64,000 nt of DNA, taken from contig JAMWZR010000004.1 in NCBI GenBank assembly GCA_024282035.1, forward strand, positions 1 to 64,000, read 5' to 3'. A program made the translations under genes and the position numbers. The stretch is from Nitrosomonas sp. (GTDB lineage Bacteria > Pseudomonadota > Gammaproteobacteria > Burkholderiales > Nitrosomonadaceae). Below, one piece after another: positions 10,881 to 19,754 of this stretch. A model generated the notes under the pieces. The model ran no database searches. It worked only from the letters and a program-made list of their open reading frames with translations, and had not been told where the DNA came from. Position 1 is the first letter of the stretch. Every line of letters starts with the position of its first letter.

Positions 10881-11528
10881 ATGGAAGAATTGAACCAAGC
10901 CTGGGTCATGCTGAAACTAGGCGGGATCATTATTGCGCCACTGTCGCTATTGGCGGTGATCGCTTTGGCAATCATGCTGGAGAAGGCTTTTATTTACTGG
11001 CGCTACGCGCGACTCTCAAGTGATTTGCTGAATCTTGTGGAAACTTATGGTTTCAAGTGGAATGATCTGGAGAAAATTCTATCGGGTTTAGACAAACGGC
11101 ATTATTACAAGCGTTTTTTTGAGGTCGTCATCTCCAATCGTCATAAACCCGCATGGTGGACCGAATCACGTGCCGCCGACGAAGCACAGATTATCGAAGC
11201 AGCGTTGGCACGTCGGCTCTGGGCACTGGAGACCATTGTCACAGCAGCTCCGCTGCTAGGACTGGTGGGTACGGTTGTCGGGATGATGCGGGCATTTCAG
11301 GTCATTGGCAGTGAAGGCGTAGTTAATCCGACTGCGGTTACTGGCGGGGTGGCGGAGGCGTTGATTGCAACCGTAGTGGGGTTGGCTATCGCATTGGTGG
11401 CCTTGTTCGGATTCAATTATTTTTCCCGCTTGCAATCCCTGACAATGGACGAAATGGAGCGTCTAGGGACGCGGTTGATCGACAATATTCGTCTGGACCA
11501 GCAGGAAAAGCACCATGAAGCTCCGTAA
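10881..11528 (+). CDS. exbB: MotA/TolQ/ExbB proton channel family protein
   Basis: ExbB forms the proton-conducting channel with ExbD that energises TonB. From the ATG at 10881, which has GGAG six bases upstream, the protein is 215 residues. It has three membrane segments: about residues 14-33, then a pair after the cytoplasmic loop, containing the family signature AAPLLGLVGTVVGMMRAF and the region GGVAEALIATVVGLAIALVALFG. The open frame continues upstream to 10830 but without a ribosome-binding site. It overlaps exbD by 14 bases, and a TonB-like gene follows, so the three form one operon. TolQ is the main alternative, but no TolA/TolB/Pal genes are present. Confidence 0.88.
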   Translation: MEELNQAWVMLKLGGIIIAPLSLLAVIALAIMLEKAFIYWRYARLSSDLLNLVETYGFKWNDLEKILSGLDKRHYYKRFFEVVISNRHKPAWWTESRAADEAQIIEAALARRLWALETIVTAAPLLGLVGTVVGMMRAFQVIGSEGVVNPTAVTGGVAEALIATVVGLAIALVALFGFNYFSRLQSLTMDEMERLGTRLIDNIRLDQQEKHHEAP

Positions 11529-11916
11529 ATCGCGCCCGATCCAGAAAGGTCGGATCGAGATCATTCCCATGATCGACGTGATGTTCTTTTTGTTGGCGAC
11601 ATTCATGCTGGCCTCGCTTTCCATGCAGAAACTGGATTCTTTGCAAGTCAATCTGCCGGAAGGAGCAGCCGAAAAGCTTAGCGCCGAGAAGCCTGTAACC
11701 CTGACCTTGACCAAAGACAGCAAAATATATATTAACCAGACGGTTGTCACGTTGGACACTTTGGCTACGACCCTGAAACCGTTACTTGCCGATGCCAAGC
11801 AGAAACTCATTGTTTCTGCCGATAGTGAAGCACCACAGGGTATAGTCGTGCAAGCCATGTTGCGTGCGCGATCCGCTGGCGCCCAGCATTTTCTGATTGC
11901 AGTCAAGCATAAGTAA
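11515..11916 (+). CDS. exbD: ExbD/TolR family biopolymer transport protein
   Basis: This 133-residue protein has one N-terminal membrane segment and a periplasmic domain. The family motif with the proton-carrying Asp is present: EIIPMIDVMFFLLATFMLA (Asp about residue 22). The periplasmic part has the ExbD pattern SLQVNLPEG...VTLTLTKDSKIYIN and an Ala-rich end. The start overlaps exbB by 14 bases, so translation is coupled. Confidence 0.9.
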   Translation: MKLRKSRPIQKGRIEIIPMIDVMFFLLATFMLASLSMQKLDSLQVNLPEGAAEKLSAEKPVTLTLTKDSKIYINQTVVTLDTLATTLKPLLADAKQKLIVSADSEAPQGIVVQAMLRARSAGAQHFLIAVKHK

Positions 11917-11926
11917 CCGTGTGAGC

Positions 11927-12796
11927 ATGGCGAACTCCAGATCGAAAGAAATTCGTCTGTGGTGGCCTTTGCCACTGGCTGTACTCATCTGGATTCTGCT
12001 GATCTGGGGGGTAGGGTTTGTGCTGTCCTTACAGGAGATCGAGCCTATCCAGCCTCCTCCACCCATTGCGGCAAGTTTCATTGACCTGAATGAAGCCGAG
12101 AATGCAAAAAACTCAATGCCGGCTTCCACGCCGAATTCTGCACAGCCACCCCAGGAGAAGGCCAATCCGGTAGTGGCGGAAACAAAATCACAGCACAAGC
12201 TGCCTATGCCTGCACAGCCGCCCGCACGGTCGCAGACTAAACCCAAAACGGTTGAAAAGCCGAATAAACCTGTTCCGGCTCAACCTGCAAAGGAAAAGGC
12301 GATCACCAAGACACCACCCAAAATTGCACCCGATGCGCCGCAGGATTTGTCCGAATATATCAAGGCGCGACGGCGCGCAGAAGGAATTTTTGATAACCCG
12401 GAAAATGCTGCTCCAGCGAGCGGATCGCCACCCATGTCCGCAGAGGAGGCGCGCATGGCGAATGTCAGACGTAATCTGCAAACTCCTGGAACCAGTGGCA
12501 TCTTTCAGATTCTGCGGATAGGTCCAAGAACGGCCGAGTTTTCCTTTCGCGCCTGGACCACCGGACAGAGTAATCCACGCTTGCAGATGATTCAGGTCGA
12601 TGCCGGACCGGATGGCGATGTCGAGCGTGCAATCGTTCGCCGCATGATCGAGTTGATTCGGCAGTATTACAAGGAAGATTTCAACTGGGAATCGCACCGA
12701 CTGCATCGTGTGGTAGTGTTATCTGCGCGTGAAAAGGATACGACCGGACTCGAAGATTTTCTGATGCGTGAGTTCTTTGTTACACCACCCCGCTAG
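11927..12796 (+). CDS. TonB-like energy-transducing protein
   Basis: The third gene of the exbBD operon encodes a protein of about 289 residues with one N-terminal membrane segment (LWWPLPLAVLIWILLIWGVGFVL). It continues into PIQPPPPIAASFIDL and a long Pro/Ala/Lys-rich spacer (about residues 45-135), which is the architecture of TonB. The C-terminal domain (about residues 165-289) does not show the classical TonB YP motif by eye; it carries FSFRAWTTGQSN, a stretch with IVRRMIELIRQYYKEDF and ends FFVTPPR. It may be a divergent TonB or a periplasm-spanning TolA-like protein. The start is uncertain: ATG 11927 is used, and GTG 11921 is in frame just upstream. Confidence 0.7.
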   Translation: MANSRSKEIRLWWPLPLAVLIWILLIWGVGFVLSLQEIEPIQPPPPIAASFIDLNEAENAKNSMPASTPNSAQPPQEKANPVVAETKSQHKLPMPAQPPARSQTKPKTVEKPNKPVPAQPAKEKAITKTPPKIAPDAPQDLSEYIKARRRAEGIFDNPENAAPASGSPPMSAEEARMANVRRNLQTPGTSGIFQILRIGPRTAEFSFRAWTTGQSNPRLQMIQVDAGPDGDVERAIVRRMIELIRQYYKEDFNWESHRLHRVVVLSAREKDTTGLEDFLMREFFVTPPR

Positions 12797-12992
12797 ATTC
12801 ATTTTGAAATGCTGACAGTCAGCAATCCCGCGATTTCTCAATCCTGAGTATTTTTCGGCATTTTGTATTCAAGAAACACTTCGAAAAAGTCGTAAGCATT
12901 CCCAAATGCAGTGTTCGCTCGCGAGCGCATTTCAATGCATCAGGTTATCTCGGATGTGTGCGCGAGATTCGGTTTTCTTATCAATGGTTTCA

Positions 12993-14273
12993 ATGAATAC
13001 AAAGCAAACGATCAAAGTCGAAGTCAATGATTTGCAAGTGGGAATGTATGTTTGCGATCTTGATCGACCCTGGCTGGAAACTCCATACCTCATTCAAGGG
13101 ATCCTGATCCAGTCCGAGGACGATATCGAGAGATTGAAACGATATTGCACGCTGGTGTATGTGGATGTCGAGCGTAGTGTGCAGGATGTGTCCCTGAAGC
13201 GGGAAAAAGGGGCGGTGAATGTGAATCAGCAGAGCGTGATCAACAACGCCAAAGCGCACTCGTCGCATGCCACCTTTTCACTGGACAACGCCCTTTGCCG
13301 GACCACGACTTATTCAGATAGTCGCTCTGTGGAGCATGAGTTGCCAGCGGCGACGAAAGCCTATCAGGCAACTGCATCGATTTTCGATGATATCAGCAAC
13401 AATATCGAGAGTAATATCAAGTTCGATATTCGCGTTGCTCAAGACGTGGTGAATACACTCTGCGAGAGCATTATCAGGAATCCCGATGCTGCCATGCTCA
13501 TGGCGCAGCTTAAGGTTACCGGAAAGGAACTCTATGATAATGCGATCAAGACATCGGTGCATTTGCTGGCCTTTGGTCGTCATCTCGGGTTGCCGCGCAA
13601 AGAATTGGCCATTCTTGGGTTGGGTGGCTTATTGATGGATATCGGCAGGCAGCGATTGCCCAAGTCCTTGCAAACCAAGCGAAGCCTGTGGTTGAAACCG
13701 GATGAACGCAAGCTGATGAAGCAGCATGTGCAGTTTGGTCAGGAAATTGTGACGCAATTAAGCGATGCTTCCGATGAAGTAGTCATGATGGTGGTGCAAC
13801 ACCATGAACGAGAAAACGGTAATGGCTATCCCAATGGCTTGTATGCCAACCAGTTGCATCCCTACAGCCGCATGGCTGCGATCGTGGACTGCTATGAGGA
13901 ACTGATCTGGGGGCAACCTGACCTACAGGGCATGAAACCCAGTCATGCACTCAAGGAACTCAAGGACAATGTGCAAAATGGACTGAGTCTCACTTTAGTG
14001 GAGCAGTTCGCGCAGTGTGTCGGCATTTTTCCGATTGGCAGTCTGGTGGAACTTAATTCTGGAGAAATTGCGATTGTATTGGCTCACAACCGTACACAGC
14101 GGTTCCTGCCAAGCATCATGATCATCTGTGATGCCAGCAGGAAACCCTATGCAGCGCCAGTGACGCTAGATCTGCGTACAGCCGGGCCGAATCCAGCCGG
14201 AGTGTCCTATGCCATCGCTTCTGACTTGCCACAAGGAGCCTATGGAATCGATGCCAAGAAGTACTATTTGTAG
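12993..14273 (+). CDS. HD-GYP-type protein with a degenerate HD motif
   Basis: About 426 residues. The N-terminal part (VNDLQVGMYVCDLDRPW and on) matches the DUF3391 domain that often precedes HD-GYP domains. The C-terminal part is an HD-GYP c-di-GMP phosphodiesterase fold with the HHE-x2-x-G-x-GYP region (HHERENGNGYP, residues 270-280) and IVDCYEEL. The HD dyad itself reads LLMDIG (Met215-Asp216), so its His is missing, and the preceding helix starts TSVHLL where a His is usual. The protein therefore probably cannot hydrolyse c-di-GMP normally and may be a sensor or regulatory partner. The ATG at 12993 fits the domain start; the frame is open to 12906. An EAL gene follows 15 bases later. Confidence 0.8.
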   Translation: MNTKQTIKVEVNDLQVGMYVCDLDRPWLETPYLIQGILIQSEDDIERLKRYCTLVYVDVERSVQDVSLKREKGAVNVNQQSVINNAKAHSSHATFSLDNALCRTTTYSDSRSVEHELPAATKAYQATASIFDDISNNIESNIKFDIRVAQDVVNTLCESIIRNPDAAMLMAQLKVTGKELYDNAIKTSVHLLAFGRHLGLPRKELAILGLGGLLMDIGRQRLPKSLQTKRSLWLKPDERKLMKQHVQFGQEIVTQLSDASDEVVMMVVQHHERENGNGYPNGLYANQLHPYSRMAAIVDCYEELIWGQPDLQGMKPSHALKELKDNVQNGLSLTLVEQFAQCVGIFPIGSLVELNSGEIAIVLAHNRTQRFLPSIMIICDASRKPYAAPVTLDLRTAGPNPAGVSYAIASDLPQGAYGIDAKKYYL

Positions 14274-14288
14274 CGCAGGCATATTCTC

Positions 14289-15578
14289 ATGACCATTCTT
14301 GATTATCGGGGTTTCCTGCAAACTGCAGCCACAAAGCTTGCAGACTTTAGTGGCGGCGATCAGCATCATGCACTCCTGTTGGTGAATCTTGAGCGGTTGG
14401 CTGAGCTGGACGGCGTATTGGGATTTGCGAAGGTCGATGAGGTCATGGAGAAAGTGTCGCAACAGCTTCAGCAATCCCTGAATGTCGAGGACTTGCTGGG
14501 TATCACAGGGCGCTACCAGATTTGCTGTTTACTGATCGACCTGCTCTCGGATGCTCATGCCACACTGGCGGCACATAAGATCCTGAGGATTCTGACTCCG
14601 CCCTTTGTAATCGGCAGGCAGAACATCTTATTGGCACCGCGCATCGGTGTGACATCGAGTGCTGAAAGTGGCTGTAAGCTGGAGCAGTTGATGAGTCACG
14701 CCAGCATGGCAGCTCGTCAGGCACGGCTGGACAATGAAGCCATCCGGCAATATGTGGCGACTAAGGAAGATCCATTATTGCAACACATCGACTTGTGGTC
14801 CGATTTGGGAAATGCCATTGAAACCCGGGAACTGCATTTGTGTTATCAACCGCAAGTGCATCTCGTCAGTGGCAAGATTGAATCTGCCGAGGCGTTGTTA
14901 CGCTGGAGACATCCGGAGCGAGGGCTGATTCCGACCGATAAACTGATTCAGCTTGCAGAAGGCACGGAATTGATGTCGCGGCTGACATCCTGGGTGTTCA
15001 ATACTGCTTTGCGGGAATGCGCAGAATATCGCAGGGTTGGACTGGATACCGGCGTGTCGGTCAATTTTTCGGCGCATGATTTGCGTGATCCCGAGTTGCT
15101 GGATTTGGTAATGCAGGGACTCCAGTTGTGGCACGTGCCCCCGAACAAAGTGACCATCGAACTGACAGAAACTGCGGTTATGGAAAACTATGCCACTACG
15201 CTTGAAACATTGCAGAAACTGAAGGAAATGGGATTCCGGCTGGCTATGGATGATTTTGGAACCGGCTATTCATCGATGGCCAGAATGCTTGATTTACCGC
15301 TGGATGAAGTCAAGATAGACATGGTGTTTGTCAAACATTTGACCATTCGAAATACTCACGAACGCATCGTCGATTCCATGATCAACCTGGCTCACCGACT
15401 GAATTTGTCGGTTGTGGCCGAAGGCGTCGAGGATTATCCGACTTACGAGCGTTTGCGGGCACTGGGGTGCGACATCATTCAAGGTTATTTGATCGGTAAG
15501 GCAATGCCTTTGCCGGAACTGATTGAAACTGTCCTGCACCAATCTCCGGATGTATTTAAAGCCATTCCGTCTCGATAA
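14289..15578 (+). CDS. Degenerate-GGDEF / EAL-domain c-di-GMP phosphodiesterase
   Basis: This 429-residue cytoplasmic protein has two domains. Residues 1-155 have a GGDEF-like fold, but the signature is replaced (around ITGRYQICCLL), so it should not make c-di-GMP. Residues 170-420 form an EAL domain with an intact catalytic set: AEALLRWRHPE, VNFSAHDL, ELTETAVMEN, MDDFGTGYSS, VKIDMVFV, VVAEGVED and IIQGYLIGKAMP. It should hydrolyse c-di-GMP to pGpG. The gene follows the HD-GYP-like gene by 15 bases and is probably co-transcribed, so the two may form one regulatory unit. Confidence 0.92.
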   Translation: MTILDYRGFLQTAATKLADFSGGDQHHALLLVNLERLAELDGVLGFAKVDEVMEKVSQQLQQSLNVEDLLGITGRYQICCLLIDLLSDAHATLAAHKILRILTPPFVIGRQNILLAPRIGVTSSAESGCKLEQLMSHASMAARQARLDNEAIRQYVATKEDPLLQHIDLWSDLGNAIETRELHLCYQPQVHLVSGKIESAEALLRWRHPERGLIPTDKLIQLAEGTELMSRLTSWVFNTALRECAEYRRVGLDTGVSVNFSAHDLRDPELLDLVMQGLQLWHVPPNKVTIELTETAVMENYATTLETLQKLKEMGFRLAMDDFGTGYSSMARMLDLPLDEVKIDMVFVKHLTIRNTHERIVDSMINLAHRLNLSVVAEGVEDYPTYERLRALGCDIIQGYLIGKAMPLPELIETVLHQSPDVFKAIPSR

Positions 15579-15714
15579 TCTGGGTTAGACGATTGCAACC
15601 GGGCTCGCCGGGTCACTGATGCTGGTTGAGTGACAGATTGCAGAGGCAACATGAAAGTATGTCGGCTGTGCCAGGTTGGACACTATAATGATGCTTTTGT
15701 AAGTCAGGATCGTT

Positions 15715-17523
15715 ATGGCCACCATCAAACCATTACCGGAACTACTGATCAACCAGATTGCCGCTGGTGAGGTGATAGAACGTCCGGCTTCAGCGCTCAA
15801 GGAAATTCTGGAAAACAGTATCGACGCCGGGGCCGGGAAGATTACCGTGCAATTGCAGCAGGGTGGAGTCAAACAGATTCGTGTGACCGACGACGGTGGT
15901 GGAATTGCCAAGGATGAATTATTGCTGGCCTTGACCAGACATAGCACCAGTAAGATCAGTACTCTAGATGATTTACAACGTATCAATAGTCTGGGTTTTC
16001 GTGGAGAGGCACTGGCCAGCATTGCAGCAGTATCGAGGCTGACACTATCGAGTCGCCAAGCGGGGCAAGATCACGCCTGGCAGATACAGGTCGATGGGGC
16101 GATGATGTCGCAACCGATACCCGCCGCGCTCAGTACCGGTACGAGTCTGGATGTGCATGACTTGTATTTCAATATTCCGGCACGGCGCAAATTCCTGAAG
16201 TCGGAAGCGACCGAGTTTGCGCATTGTGATGAGGTCTTCAAGCGTATTGCATTGTCACAGCCCGATATAGAGTTGCAGTTGCAGCATAATGGAAAAGTGC
16301 GACGACACTTGCGTGCAACCGGTCTGGAGCAAAGAATCACAGCCATCATGGGAGAGGAATTTGCTCAAGCTGCGATTTGTATCGATGAACATTCCACAGG
16401 GCTGACTTTGCAAGGCATGGCGGCGTTACCGGCGTATGCCCGATCGACTCGCGATGCGCAGTATTTTTTTGTCAATTCTCGTTTTGTTAGTGACAAACTG
16501 ATAACGCATGCCTTGCGTGAGGCCTACCGTGATGTGCTGCATCTCGACCGGCATCCGGCGTTTGTGCTGTTTCTGCAAATCGATCCGGAGGCGGTGGATG
16601 TGAATGTGCATCCAACCAAAATCGAAGTGCGTTTTCGCGAACCTCGTGCATTACATCAATTTATTTTTCATGCCGTTGACAAAGTGCTGGCCTCGCCCAA
16701 CCGGGAAAGAAAGCCAGATGAGTCAGCTGAGCCAGCCCAGTCAGTGCGTTCCTATCCCAGTTTTCCGCAATTCAACAAAACAGTCCAACGAGCAGCACAA
16801 TCGGATGGTTTTTACCGAACCCTGTTTGGATCGCAAAATGGGTTTTCCTCCGTTGCTGCGGTGCCGATGGCTGTCGATAATCAGGTAGCACTCTTGGAAA
16901 ATGCCGTCCATTCGGAACAATCTGATTCGGGGCAGGATACACATCCGTTGGGGTTTGCTCTGGGGCAGTTGCATGGTGTTTATATACTGGCGCAGAATAC
17001 GCGGGGACTGGTGGTGGTTGACATGCATGCCGCTCATGAGCGGATAATGTATGAGCAGCTCAAACAGGCACTGGACATCCAGCATCTTGCGCAGCAATCA
17101 TTGTTGATACCGGTTACTTTCCAGGCGAACGAGCTAGAAGTTGCCGTGGTCGAAGAGAGCCAGGAAGCGCTGCAACAACTAGGGTTTGAAATGGCCGTAT
17201 TGTCGCCGAATGCACTGGCTGTACGTGGAGTTCCCGCTGTATTGCAGGATGCAGATATAGCGCAATTGGCGCGGGCGATTTTGCAGGAAATCCGAGAATA
17301 TGGTGCCAGCCAGGTTTTAACCGTCAAACGCAATGAAATGCTGGCAACCATGGCGTGCCATGGTGCCGTGAGGGCGAATCGCCAGTTGACGCTGAGTGAG
17401 ATGAATGCGCTGCTCAGGAAAATGGAAATGACCGAGCGTGCAGAGCAGTGTAACCACGGGCGACCTACCTGGTTTGAGACCAGTTTGATGGAACTGGACA
17501 AGTTGTTCATGCGTGGTAAGTGA
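15715..17523 (+). CDS. mutL: DNA mismatch repair protein MutL, endonuclease type
   Basis: MutL links mismatch recognition by MutS to strand incision. The 602-residue protein opens with the GHKL ATPase motifs: NQIAAGEVIERPASALKE, ENSIDAG, VTDDGGGI and SLGFRGEALASI. The transducer region has VNVHPTKIEVRF. The C-terminal part contains D436-M-H-A-A-H-E442-x4-E447, which fits the metal-binding endonuclease motif D-(M/Q)-H-A-x2-E-x4-E found in MutL proteins of bacteria without MutH, plus MACHGAVRANR and CNHGRPT. Nicking activity is therefore likely built in. It stands alone; miaA or hfq, common neighbours elsewhere, are not seen. Confidence 0.96.
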   Translation: MATIKPLPELLINQIAAGEVIERPASALKEILENSIDAGAGKITVQLQQGGVKQIRVTDDGGGIAKDELLLALTRHSTSKISTLDDLQRINSLGFRGEALASIAAVSRLTLSSRQAGQDHAWQIQVDGAMMSQPIPAALSTGTSLDVHDLYFNIPARRKFLKSEATEFAHCDEVFKRIALSQPDIELQLQHNGKVRRHLRATGLEQRITAIMGEEFAQAAICIDEHSTGLTLQGMAALPAYARSTRDAQYFFVNSRFVSDKLITHALREAYRDVLHLDRHPAFVLFLQIDPEAVDVNVHPTKIEVRFREPRALHQFIFHAVDKVLASPNRERKPDESAEPAQSVRSYPSFPQFNKTVQRAAQSDGFYRTLFGSQNGFSSVAAVPMAVDNQVALLENAVHSEQSDSGQDTHPLGFALGQLHGVYILAQNTRGLVVVDMHAAHERIMYEQLKQALDIQHLAQQSLLIPVTFQANELEVAVVEESQEALQQLGFEMAVLSPNALAVRGVPAVLQDADIAQLARAILQEIREYGASQVLTVKRNEMLATMACHGAVRANRQLTLSEMNALLRKMEMTERAEQCNHGRPTWFETSLMELDKLFMRGK

Positions 17524-17661
17524 AATTTGTCATGAACCGACGGTCGTACCCGAATCGGCTAATGCAATCGGGTTTCGCAGCGCTCGGATTGTCTGCGGTT
17601 AACTCAATACATCACGTTGACTGAGCAAGAATGACCGAACTAAAAATACAAGGAGAGCACA

Positions 17662-18381
17662 ATGAAAACTAGAATAATTCTGATGATCCCACCGATCATG
17701 TTGGCGCTGAGTGGTTGCGCCACGATGTCCGAATCACAGCGCGTTTCGGCGCAAGGGAGCGCCATCGGTGCTGGTGCCGGTGCGGCGATTGGTGCGTTGA
17801 TCGGGGGCGGCAAGGGTGCGGCCATCGGTGCCGGATCAGGTGCTTTGCTGGGTGCCGGTGCTGGTTACCTGTGGTCACAAAAAATGGAGGAACAAAAGAG
17901 ACAAATGGAGGCAGCAACAGCCGGAACGGGAGTCCAAGTGTCACAAACCCAGGATAATCGGCTCAAGCTGAATATTCCCAGCGATATTTCTTTTGATTCC
18001 GGCAGGTCTGACATCAACCCGGATTTCAGACCGATTTTGGATAATTTTGCCACTAGCCTGAGTCAGAATCCAGGCACGGTCATCACCATCATCGGTCATA
18101 CCGACAATACCGGCAGTGACGCCATCAACAATCCACTATCCGTTAATCGTGCCGCTAGCACGCGTGATTATCTGGTCAGCCGGGGAGTGGCAGTAAATCG
18201 TATTCATATCGATGGACGTGGTTCGCATGAGCCGATCGCAGCTAACGACACAGCAGAGCATCGCGCAGATAATCGCCGAGTCGAGATTTTTGTCATGGAG
18301 CAGGCAGCAGCGCAACCTGTTGCTGCACCTGCAGCGCCGCCTGCTCCGGTGGCACCGGCGGTCCCTACTCGTGCGTATTGA
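17662..18381 (+). CDS. OmpA-family lipoprotein with glycine-zipper segment
   Basis: This 239-residue outer-membrane lipoprotein has a lipobox ending LALSGC (lipidated Cys about residue 19). A glycine-zipper segment of repeated G-A-G-x-G-A-x-I-G (about residues 35-70) follows, resembling membrane-inserting segments of small lipoproteins. The C-terminal OmpA-like peptidoglycan-binding domain has FDSGRSDINPDF, IIGHTDNTGSDAINN, LSVNRAASTRDYL and GRGSHEPIAANDT...NRRVEI. An Ala/Pro-rich tail ends the protein. A GGAGA ribosome-binding site precedes the ATG. It probably tethers the outer membrane to peptidoglycan. Confidence 0.92.
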   Translation: MKTRIILMIPPIMLALSGCATMSESQRVSAQGSAIGAGAGAAIGALIGGGKGAAIGAGSGALLGAGAGYLWSQKMEEQKRQMEAATAGTGVQVSQTQDNRLKLNIPSDISFDSGRSDINPDFRPILDNFATSLSQNPGTVITIIGHTDNTGSDAINNPLSVNRAASTRDYLVSRGVAVNRIHIDGRGSHEPIAANDTAEHRADNRRVEIFVMEQAAAQPVAAPAAPPAPVAPAVPTRAY

Positions 18382-18501
18382 AGTTGCTGTGGTCTGAGAT
18401 GGTGAAGTGTGGGTCAGGGGTAAATATTAATCGATCGGGAACATCACATGTTGAATTGGGTAACTGAAAATTTTGTTAGGTATATGAGAGAGCAAATTGA
18501 T

Positions 18502-18900
18502 ATGGCGCGAAGGCTTTTACTTGCGCTACCCCTAGCTTGTCTGAGTACTGTCGTCTTGGCTGAATGGACTGAAGTTGGTAAAGATGAAGGTAAAGGTGGT
18601 TTCACGGCGTATGCCGATGTGGCTTCTATTCGTAAAGTAGGTGACAGGTCGAAGATGTGGGCATTGTTTGACTATCGTGTAGTGCAGAAAGCTTCCGGCG
18701 TGGAATTCCTGTCCGAAAAAATTCGTCGTGAGTACGACTGCAAGGAGAGACAGATGCGAAAGCTGGCTTTTTCGCTATTCAGCTGGAATATGGAAGGCGG
18801 AGATCTGGTGCGCTCCTATAGTCAGCCGCAAAGGTGGGAAGCAGTGAGTTCGGGCAGTATCGACGAAATCGAATGGAAATTGGCGTGCGATGTGAAATGA
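18502..18900 (+). CDS. Exported protein of the surface-adhesin E (PF16747)-like family
   Basis: Predicted 132-residue exported protein. The ATG at 18502 opens a clear signal peptide (ARRLLLALPLACLSTVVLA) and is preceded by GAGAGAG. The mature part starts EWTEVG and shows the same pattern as the protein at 10143-10571: YADVASIRK, KMWALFDY, a Lys/Ser turn, REYDC and a C-terminal Cys (LACDVK). The open frame extends upstream to 18448. The function is not known; related proteins are small periplasmic or surface proteins of betaproteobacteria. It follows the OmpA-type lipoprotein by about 120 bases and may share its transcript. Confidence 0.7.
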   Translation: MARRLLLALPLACLSTVVLAEWTEVGKDEGKGGFTAYADVASIRKVGDRSKMWALFDYRVVQKASGVEFLSEKIRREYDCKERQMRKLAFSLFSWNMEGGDLVRSYSQPQRWEAVSSGSIDEIEWKLACDVK

Positions 18901-18917
18901 GCACGCCGGTTCGGTTG

Positions 18918-19754
18918 TTATAACCCATATAGCTTTCTTTTCAGGGCGCAGCGATCCAGAATGATGGTGCTGATTTCTTCAATGGAAATTCCCGTGGTAT
19001 CTAGAAAAGGGATGTTGAAGCGATGAAATAATGCTTCTTGCCATTGGATTTCATTTTCACACTGAGCTCGTGAGGCATAGTGGCTGTTAGGTTGGCGTTC
19101 CTGTCGTATGAGGTGCAATTGTTCTGGAGTGAGGGTAAGGCCAAACAGCTTGTCTTGGACTGGTATCAAGGTGGCTGGCACTTGCAGGATTTCCATGTCA
19201 TCCGGTGTCAGCGGATAATTTGCAGCGGCAATACCGTATTGAAGTCCTAGGTATAGGCAGGTCGGGGTTTTGCCGGAACGGGAAACACCAATCAGGATGA
19301 TATCGGCTTCGTCCAGATGTTTGGGATTGACGCCGTCATCGTGCGCTAACACGAAATTGATGGCATCAATACGCCTGAAATAGGATAAATGATGCTTCAT
19401 GCCATGTGAGCGTCCTGGCATGCGGGCGAAAGGTTGGCGCAACTCTGCTTCGATGGCGGGGATGAAAGTCTCAAAATAATCAAAAACCTGGCAGTTGGCC
19501 CGCTTGATCAGGTCAAGTACTTCCGGTTTCAGCAGCGTACTGAAAACCAGCGCACGATGACCATCCTGTTCACTGGCTTGGTTGATTTGCTTGAGCACGG
19601 CTTGTGCCTTGGTAACATTGTCAATGAATGGAATGTTGATCATGTCCCAGGTGATGCCATCGAATTGTGCCAGTAAACTGTGTCCCAGGGTTTCAGCCGT
19701 GATGGCAGTGCGGTCCGACAAGTAGAATGCCGTGCGTTTTTGCCGAACCATCAT
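18918..19754 (-). CDS. ppsR: PEP synthase regulatory protein (bifunctional kinase/pyrophosphorylase, PSRP)
   Basis: PSRP inactivates PEP synthase by ADP-dependent phosphorylation of a Thr next to the catalytic His and reactivates it by phosphate-dependent removal. The 278-residue protein matches the DUF299 family: YLSDRTAITAETLGHSLL near the N-terminus and the P-loop GVSRSGKTPTCLYLG (residues 156-170). Its start overlaps the ppsA stop as ATGA, so the regulator is translationally coupled to its target. The target site is visible in PpsA as Thr419-Cys420-His421. Confidence 0.95.
   Translation of the reverse strand: MMVRQKRTAFYLSDRTAITAETLGHSLLAQFDGITWDMINIPFIDNVTKAQAVLKQINQASEQDGHRALVFSTLLKPEVLDLIKRANCQVFDYFETFIPAIEAELRQPFARMPGRSHGMKHHLSYFRRIDAINFVLAHDDGVNPKHLDEADIILIGVSRSGKTPTCLYLGLQYGIAAANYPLTPDDMEILQVPATLIPVQDKLFGLTLTPEQLHLIRQERQPNSHYASRAQCENEIQWQEALFHRFNIPFLDTTGISIEEISTIILDRCALKRKLYGL

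Noticed and set aside
11782-12246. Minus-strand frame of 154 codons across exbD and the TonB-like gene
   Set aside because: Antisense to two supported genes; no motif or ribosome-binding site.
12811-12823. Inverted repeat GCTGA-CAG-TCAGC after the TonB-like gene, considered as a terminator
   Set aside because: The stem is five base pairs and no T run follows.
17547-17574. Possible hairpin (ACCCGA...TCGGGT) after mutL
   Set aside because: Stem of about six base pairs with a large loop and no T run; not convincing as a terminator.
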